NCBI GenBank assembly: GCA_009869945.1
Contig: WIXG01000172.1
Coordinates: forward strand, 62,001 to 126,000
Reading direction: 5' to 3'
Length of the DNA: 64,000 nt
Source: Mesaphorura yosii
Lineage: Eukaryota > Arthropoda > Collembola > Poduromorpha > Tullbergiidae
Shown here: piece by piece, positions 56,401 to 64,000 of the stretch
Numbering within the stretch: position 1 is the first letter of the stretch
Layout of the letters: each line of letters begins with the position of its first letter
The notes under the pieces: generated by a model
What the model was told of the DNA's origin: nothing
The model's database searches: none
Seen by the model: the letters and a program-made list of their open reading frames with translations, nothing else
Translations under genes and position numbers: made by a program

Positions 56401-59400
56401 TCATGTTTAGTAAATGTGTGTGATTGATTTTTCTTCGTATTACAGCGGCTGGGGCAAAGTGGAGCAACCTCTTTCAACCTTTGAGCTCAATCGATGATCT
56501 TTCAGTGGGTTACATGTGCGTCATGTTCGTTGTCGACACAATCATGTACCTGGCATTGACAATTTACTTTGAAAACATTATCCCAAGAGAATTTGGTGTC
56601 CGAAAGTCGTGGTATTACATTTTCAAGGTGAGTTGTATGTTGAATATTTCATGCACCCGAACAAATTACTAGAAAGGAATTAGTTCTTAAGAAGTTTAGG
56701 CTGACCTTTAGAAGTAATATGTTTTAGCTTGCGTGTACCATTACGAAGTTCAGGCCATACCTCTATGACGCTTTAGAAAATGACATGGAAGATTGCTGCA
56801 TAAAATTGTCACGAAGAAGGCTCACGCGAAAATATGATGTACTACGCTTCTATTTTGCAGCCATCAACCTGGATTGGCCATAGGAAAATTGGGCCTAGTA
56901 GAGCAGCGTCAAGCGAAAGCCGACGAAGAAGCTTTAGTGAAGGCCGACCTGGCTTTGAACCAGAACAGAATGGACTCGTCCCTGGAGTTGTAATTGATGG
57001 ACTCACGAAGAAATTCAGCGGTGGAAAGATGGCAGTGGATGGAGTCTGTTTGAAAATGTATGACGGAGAAATCATGGCTCTTCTTGGGCACAACGGAGCC
57101 GGCAAAACAACGACCATGTCCATGTTAACAGGTAATTGTACTGTCGGTTCTTTCGTCAGTTAAGATTGTGAGCAGTATCAAGTTACAGTTGAATATGTTC
57201 GTAGGACTTTTTGCTCCAACAAGTGGAACAGCCATTGTGCACGGGTACGACATAAACAATTCGATGGATAAAGTACGACAAAATTTGGGCTTGTGTCCCC
57301 AGCATAATATGCTTTTTGACAAGCTAACCGTTGAAGAACACTTGGTATTCTTCGGACGGGTAAGAAACTGCCTCAATTTGAAATCTTGTGGGTGGTTTGT
57401 ATGACTAATTCATTACAATGCATATTATAGTTGAAAGGTTTGACTTCGTCACAAGCAAAAGGAGAAATGAAGTCACTGCTTGAAAAATTACAACTACGCG
57501 AAAAGCGCAAAACTCTCTCGGCAGCACTCTCCGGAGGACAGAAGAGGAAGCTGTCACTTGGAATAGCGTTGATTGGTGGGACCAAGGTAGTAATTCTAGA
57601 CGAGCCGACTTCGGGAATGGACCCGGAAGCCAGACGCGCGATTTGGGACCTTCTGCTCGAAATGCGTGGCGAAAGAACTATAATTCTCACGACGCATTTC
57701 ATGGAAGAAGCTGATGTCCTTGGAGATAAAATTGCGATAATGGCCGCTGGAAAAGTCAAGTGTCACGGAACAGCCATGTTCTTGAAGAGATTTTATGGGG
57801 CTGGCTACACCTTGAAGATTTCCACAAGTACAAAAGTCGCATCCACAAAAGATAATATCCTGCAGACCGTGCAGAAATATATCCCCAATGCAAGCTTCAG
57901 ATTACAACAATCGTCTAACGCTGCAGAAATGGCCATTGTCCTTCCGAGCGAAAACAGGGACGCTACAAGACAATTTGCTCCAATGTTCACTGAGCTTACA
58001 CAAAGAAAGGCGGATCTTGAGATTCAGACTATTGGAATGTCGTTAACTACAATGGACGAAGTATTCGTAAAGTGAGTGGACAGAAAAGGAACTATAATCA
58101 ATGCCAAATTAAGATTACACCAATGTGTTGTGGTATAAATATTTTAGGGTTGGAGAACTGGAGCAAGAAGAGTCGGAACCTGTCTCGAGCAGAATGGAGA
58201 CGTCCTGTGACGGGACACGTAACGGAGATAGCCCCAATGGTCCACCGCCATGTAAGTTTCAACGCTCACAATGCGTCATCAAACTTTTATGATGACTAAT
58301 TTTATTTACCCCGTACAGTGATCCGCCAGCCTAAAATATCTGGGCTTGCCCTGTCAACTCAACAGTTTTGGTGTCTCCTGGTCAAACGATTCCTTTACAC
58401 TTTGAGAAGACGGACACTCTTCATTAGCCAGTTTGTCATGCCCATTCTGTTGCTGATTTGTGCAATTGTGCTGAGCAATCGTGGTTTCGTACCGACACAA
58501 AACCATCCACCCTTAAAAATGAGTCTTGACGCGTACAAGGATCCAAGAGCACCTTACAGAGACACTGATAAGGTAAAAAAAAACACCCGTTTTTACTTGA
58601 AGACATTGCAAATTTTTCTCATTTTCAAATTATTGAACACTATTAATTTCAAAATGACCGAAAGTCAAGCTGATTAGTGCTAACCCACTGATTTTATAAG
58701 GATTTTTAACTGACCAGATACTGGAGCACTTGCGGCTACTTGTTTTTTCCAAAATAAACAACTCCAGACTTGTTTATTTTGTTCTTGTTTATAAAGATCT
58801 CGCGCGGCTGATTTTTTAAACTTGTTTAAAATTTTCGTTGTTTATAAGCAGAAAGTTGTTTAAAAACAACTGGCGTGTGGTGTACTATTGCTAATGGTTA
58901 TAAAGGAATGATTTTTTTAGGAAATGGGAAATGCATACGGTAAAATTGTTGGATCGGCTGGTGTACCCCTGGGCGGTCCAATTATAGACGAGCTAATCCA
59001 GTTTGGGAAAGACGATCTAGCCAGTTACCGAGAACGCTACATCGTTGGAGCAGAATTTAACAGTTCATCAAATGCAACAGCTTTATTCTCGTCCATTCCT
59101 CTTCACGCGTCGCCGCTTGCCATTAACCTCGTCTCCAATGCTATTCTAAACTCGATAGCTGCAAAAACTGGAAAATCTGACTACTCAATCGAAATGACGG
59201 TGCACCCAATGGAGACCAGTACCTACACAATTTTGGAGGCGGCCAAACCCGACCCAATCTTTGCTACTACATTCGTTCCAATACTGTTTGGAATATTCCT
59301 GCCTATTGGTTTGGCACTTTTTGCAGCTACATACATCGTATTTCCTATCGAGGAAAGATTGTGCAAGGTAAATGCGCTCAATAACTCACTTGAAATTTCA

Positions 59401-61609
59401 AGAAGTAATTAACATGTTTTGATTAGGCCAAGCAATTGCAAATGATGACTGGTGTGAATCCTCTGACGTTCTGGGGATCGTCATTCGTGTGGGACTTCTT
59501 TGTGATGACCATCTTGATATGTCTCATGTTGCTGTGTTTCCCGATTTTCCAAGACTTTGGTGCATTCACTCCGAATGGTGGCGGCGGTGTAATTTTTCTT
59601 ATCCTCATGGTGTATGGATTCTCAGCGATCTCATTTTCTTATCTGGTCAGCCTCTTTGCCGGCACAGTTCCGGGCGGATTCTCGCTGGTCACAACCATCC
59701 ACATATTTACGGGTACATATATTTCAAGTTTTTATCACGGAATCTTCACACCATATTTCATTAAGTTTTGTAAATACCAATGTAATAATTTTTATTCACC
59801 TGCACCATTCACTACAGGAATGATTATGTCATTGGTTGTGTACATCTTGGAAACAAATGGCTTGGCTGACAAAACCTGGACTGCGCGCCACATCGGAAGG
59901 CTATTTCCAACGTTTGGAGCGTCCGTCTGTTTGATGAGATACACATCGATTGCCACAGCCAACAGCCGCTGCAATATCTTGTCCGACAAGGCGAAGGAAT
60001 TAGTTTGCAATCCTCACTTAACAATTGACCCCACTCTGAGACAGTGCTGTGCAAACTGCGCAGAATTTGGCAGCTGCTTCGAACCACAAGCATACTTAAA
60101 ATGGAAAGATGAAAGCCTCAGATTTATGCAAGACGTACCCGGAATTGGGCAAGATCTCTTCTACCTGTTCCTGATTGGAGTTGTATACAAGATATTGCTT
60201 ATCATCATTGAGTATGGTGTTCTCAAAGTTGTTCTTGGGATGATTTTCAAGTCAGACAAAGATTCGTTTCAATTAACAACTGATGACGAGGATGTCATCA
60301 ACGAGAAGAGACGTGTTGACGCTCTTGTTAGACAAGGTGAGCTCGAAAAATACCACCGGTGACTTGTGCCTTAAATTTAAATTGCGAATAGTTTAAAATG
60401 GTCTAATTTTCACAGGTCGAACTGGCGAAGATGTCTTCATTGTTGAAAACTTATGCAAGAGTTACGGATCCTTTGCTGCCGTCTCAAACTTGAGCTTTGG
60501 CGTACATCATTGCGAGTGCTTTGGATTGCTTGGAGTAAACGGAGCCGGCAAGACGACAACGTTCAGAAGTAAGCGAGCACTGGTAATGGGAGAATGTTTT
60601 GTAGTGCTGAAATCTAATACATTGCTGACATATGATTAACTGACAGTGTTGACTGGCGACGAGATTCGATCCGACGGAAATGTCTATAGCATGATGTACA
60701 ACTTACTCAGGAATCGAAAGTCATTCCTGGCAAACATTGGCTACTGTCCCCAATTCGATGGGATCGTCGGGGTGCTGACTGGCCGAGAAATGTTACAGCT
60801 GTTTGCAAGATTACGTGGAATTCGTCCCGAATACATTGCGCGTGAAACTGACAAATGGCTGAATAAGCTTGGACTTACTGAAAGTGGCGACGTTCAGTGT
60901 AGAAAGTACAGCGGAGGCATGAAGCGACGTCTGAGCGCGGCGATGGCGATGATTGGAGACAGTCCGATAATTTTGCTGGATGAGCCTACTTCTGGGGTAG
61001 ACCCGATAGCAAGAAGACAGTTTTGGGAAGTTATCAACTCGGTCAAGGAAACAGGTCAAGCCGTGATCCTCACTTCTCACAGTATGGAAGAGTGTGAAGC
61101 ACTCTGCTCGAGGTTGGGAATCATGGTCAACGGACAGTTTCAGTGCTTGGGTGGAGTGCAGCATCTGAAGAATAAGTTTGCACAAGGATTCAGCTTGCTG
61201 ATTAAGCTAAAACCGTCCATTCCGCCAAACTCGCCTGAATTGACAACTCTTTGCCATGATATTAGCAATAAGTTCAATCCTTGTGTTCTGAAAGATCGAC
61301 ATCAGGTAACTTACGCTTGCTCAATTACTGTGCCTATTAGAGTGAAAAACAGTTTGATAAAATAATTTCATTTTTTTGCAGAACATGTTGCAATATCAAG
61401 TGCTCAACACAAACATTCCGTGGGACATGCTCTTTAAGACAATGGAAAGTCTGAGAGATCAGTATGAAAACCTAATTGAAGACTACTCCGTCAACGAGAC
61501 GACGCTGGAAGAAGTATTTTTATCCTTCGCCAGGCAGCAGTATCCCGAGCGACAAGCTAACGTTTCATTTCTTAAGAAATTAGTGACCTGCCAATGTTGT
61601 AGCAAGTAG
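53427..61609 (+). CDS. ABC subfamily A full transporter (ABCA3-like)
   Basis: Full-length lipid exporter with two halves, each a membrane domain plus nucleotide-binding domain, over about 20 exons. Exon 1 (53427-53706) codes a ~93-residue cytoplasmic extension rich in Arg, Asn and acids, and joins in phase 1 to 54214, which opens TM1: [21 protein letters not shown] large extracellular loop follows, then [19 protein letters not shown] and the other TM segments ([20 protein letters not shown]). NBD1 has Walker [10 protein letters not shown] (about 57088-57114), [12 protein letters not shown], Walker [14 protein letters not shown] and H-loop TTHFMEEAD. The second half starts near 58319 with a loop around 58920-59220 and TMs to 60260. 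NBD2 has [35 protein letters not shown] and [10 protein letters not shown]. All catalytic motifs are intact. The long N-terminal extension is unusual for ABCA. AATAAA at 61806 and 61817. Confidence 0.93.
58575..58919 (+). other. Enlarged AT-rich intron of the ABCA gene
   Basis: Most neighbouring introns are 50-120 bp; this one is ~345 bp. It holds repeated TTGTTTATAA and TTGTTTAAA words and the near-palindrome GTTGTTTAAAAACAAC around 58855-58870. This looks like decayed miniature-transposon or simple-repeat sequence, but no clear ends can be set. Confidence 0.3.
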
Positions 61610-62083
61610 TGGCTTTGAATCTCATTCACTCTGTCTGGTGCGTATCTCATTTAATTAATTTAACGTTCCTTTTTTAGTGTTAGCAACTCTTTGCTTAAGA
61701 GAATGGTGCCAGATCCTAATTAATTGTGATAATTTTCCTGGCCAGACTTGTATTCGTGTGATATTTCTTAGATCTTGTCGTTTATCATTTTTCTATTCAC
61801 GAGATAATAAAATTGCAATAAAATAGTAAGTTTATTCTGTTTATACATCATTGGACCAATTCGTCCTTAAGTGGTGACAGCAACACCTTACCTATAGAGT
61901 TCTCATGATAAAGGTGCTATGAATTCTTGTGTTTAACGGCTTTGAGCTGCTTTACTAGCCAGACAGCACAACTAAAAGTGTCGCGGTCGCAGTTCAATAC
62001 TTTTGTATTTATTCATTGCTGCGAGCTGGTTCTAACAACCAAAATTTGACTAACCAGTTAATCAGTTTCATCGTTAATCTCTA
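61610..62083. other. Convergent 3' ends
   Basis: Space between the ABCA stop and the stop of the minus-strand zinc-finger gene. Plus-strand AATAAA signals lie at 61806 and 61817, and a minus-strand AATAAA lies at 62013-62008, so the two transcripts should end ~190 bp apart without overlap. Confidence 0.55.
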
Positions 62084-64000
62084 CTATTTCTGACTTTCTG
62101 TTTCTATTTCGGCATTGGGCGTTGATTCTGGACTTTGGCAAGTCAGCGGGGGAATGGAAGTCTCGTCAAGTCGCGCAGGACCCACTGGAGTAAGAGTGGC
62201 AGTTGCTGTATTAAGTTCTACGTTAATAAACTGTGTCCCCAACTTGTCCGTGTTGTCTATCGTGGCAAAAGCAACTTGGTCCAAGTTCGTCATCATTTGA
62301 TACGAACCATCCGGACCTCGTACTTCAATCGCTTGGTTGTCTTCCAATGTCACGGTAAAAATGGGCAGATTCTCGGGGTAGATGTAGATTACTTGCTGAT
62401 CTTGATCGTCAGTACAAGCTGCAGAAGTCTGAATAATCGTCGGACGAATTGAAATGGCTTCCGTTGAAACTCGTTCCAGACTTTCTTCTTGGGGAACTGA
62501 TGCATTCAATGCGCTTTCTTTATTCGGTTCACTTGTTGCTACTGGCGTCGGCGGCCGCGAGTCGTCCTCTGTGTGAATCTTCTTGTGTTTCTCACAATTT
62601 GCACTGTTGCTGAACGATCTTTCACAAATGTGGCACTTGAACGGTTTCTCACCGGTATGAACCCGCAGGTGAATCTTCAACGCGTCCTTTGTGATGAACC
62701 CTTTGTTACATATATCACACACCACGTCTCGTTGATTGTGATGGCGTTTCATGTGATGTTTGAATGATACCGAGTGACAAATCCCTTTGCCTGTGCAGAA
62801 AAATGTCTGATTTAGCACAGATGTCCACGAGTCACAAACAAATGCAGAGAGGGAAGATAAACATACCGCAAATATCACAGAAGAATGACTTGATGTTGTT
62901 GTGACTGTTCTCGTGCATCTTCAGCTGAGTGGACGTGACGAATCGCTTTCCACAGTCCGGCCACTTGCACTGATGGCGTCGTTCTCCCGTGTGCGTACGC
63001 CGATGCTCCCGCATGTTACTCAGCTGGGTAAATGCTTTATTGCAGAAGTCACAAACGTATGGTTTCTCATTCGTGTGAAGCCTCATGTGAGCCTTCAGAC
63101 TGGAGTTGAGAGTAAATTGGCCACCACAAACGTCACACCGAATTGCGTTGGATTTTTCACGGTGAGTCGAAGCTCTGTGTGTGTAAAGACTTGACCTGAA
63201 AGTAATTACACGCTTACATTCTGGATTAATATTGAATATTAATATTCATTTCACATTTCTTACTTGTTTTTAAACTTGGCTGTGCAGAGATCGCATTTGA
63301 AGGGTTGTTCAGTGGAATGGGAGTGTATGTGATTGGCTAACAAAGTCTTGCTTACGAAAGGTTTGCCACAAACTTCGCATTTGAACGGGATGCTTTTAGT
63401 TGGGTCCCCATGATGCACGGTGCGGTGATATTTTAGTGAGTCTTTGCGCACAAATGCCTTATCACAGTCGTTACATTTAAACTTGGCTCGAGTGTTGTCT
63501 TTCCTTTTGCCTACTCTTCTTCCACCTCGCTTGCCAAAGCCAAGCTGCTTCATTTGAGAACGAATTTTCATGTGACCTGTTCGGACATTTGAGTCACTTT
63601 CATCTTCACTACGGATGTCAGGCTGTTCGTCGTCGTCGGCAAAACTTATCACATTCTCTCCGTCAGTCTTAGTTTGTATCTCAGTTGTTTGTTTATCATT
63701 GTCATAATTTCCCGAGTCATTCTTCTCTGAATGGATATCAATATTTTGTTCTGAAACTTCTTCTATAAATCCTTCAAGTTGTTTTTCTTCAACGAACACT
63801 GACGCTGAATAGCGTTGTGGAGCTTTGCTGATTCTTTTTGGCTTTTCCGAACGATTTGGCTTGGGTTCCAAACTTCCAACACTAGTCCCAGCCGTACTGC
63901 TGGAAATCTGTCCACTCTTCTTAGGTCTTCCTCTCCTTCTGGGGAGAGTTGGAGGATCCGCGTTTGTCTCATCGCGTCTAACCTCCTGAGCACAGGAACT
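62084..64000 (-). CDS. C2H2 zinc-finger protein with AT-hook (partial, runs off the window)
   Basis: Probable nuclear DNA-binding regulator; its start lies beyond the right edge. From the edge the frame reads into an AT-hook, [12 protein letters not shown], then an acidic serine-rich region and a basic patch ([12 protein letters not shown]). Nine C2H2 fingers follow: [45 protein letters not shown] (split by an intron at 63257-63195), [49 protein letters not shown] (split by a second intron near 62870-62790), [12 protein letters not shown] and [18 protein letters not shown]-type linkers join several. The ~170-residue C-terminal tail is acidic and Thr/Ser-rich with a [20 protein letters not shown] segment and no DNA-binding motif, perhaps an activation region. 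The orthologue cannot be named. Minus-strand AATAAA at 62013-62008. Confidence 0.9.

Noticed and set aside
56704-56840. Possible extra ABCA exon opening after TTTTAG with [15 protein letters not shown]
   Set aside because: The ABCA frame continues correctly from the exon ending WYYIFK to the one starting PSTWIG using the TTTGCAG acceptor; this segment is inside that intron.

Overview
This is animal nuclear DNA, most likely from an arthropod. The genes are split by short GT..AG introns (often 55-100 bp), AATAAA signals follow many stop codons, and one gene is a 7tm_7 chemosensory (gustatory) receptor, a family expanded in arthropods. A tandem-domain phosphoethanolamine methyltransferase and a GrpB-GNAT fusion of bacterial type are unusual for an insect. 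A non-insect hexapod such as a springtail would fit, but I cannot fix the species. I saw no rRNA, tRNA, CRISPR or LTR element.

Left third (1-22 kb): PHOSPHO2-like phosphatase (-), Ku80/XRCC5 (-), a gustatory receptor (+) that meets an M1 aminopeptidase (-) tail to tail, a GrpB-GNAT fusion (+), TM2D2 (+) meeting the tandem phosphoethanolamine methyltransferase (-) tail to tail, an orphan terminal exon (-), and an RNF26-like RING E3 (+).

Middle (22-48 kb): a GPR107/108 gene (+) has a ~6.9 kb intron that holds an unrecognised two-TM protein gene (+) and a ZNF706-like gene (-). Then come a six-exon gene for a 78-residue secreted glycine/tryptophan-rich protein, a 285 bp foldback element, and spermine synthase (+). 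After ~4.2 kb of gene-poor sequence lies a RalGDS-like RasGEF (+), whose long first intron holds an unrecognised antisense gene with an apparent one-base frame slip.

Right third (47-64 kb): mitochondrial uS11m (-) is head to head with sorting nexin 3 (+), whose first intron holds a decayed BED-finger transposon-like remnant. A full ABCA transporter (+, 8.2 kb) follows. The window ends inside a nine-finger C2H2 protein with an AT-hook (-).

Most genes are single-copy housekeeping genes with no operon-like logic: DNA repair, lipid and choline synthesis, lipid export, endosomal and Golgi trafficking, polyamine synthesis, mitochondrial translation. The most unusual items are the GrpB-GNAT fusion (candidate horizontal transfer), the tandem methyltransferase, the micro-exon glycine-rich gene, the two unrecognised nested genes and the foldback element.
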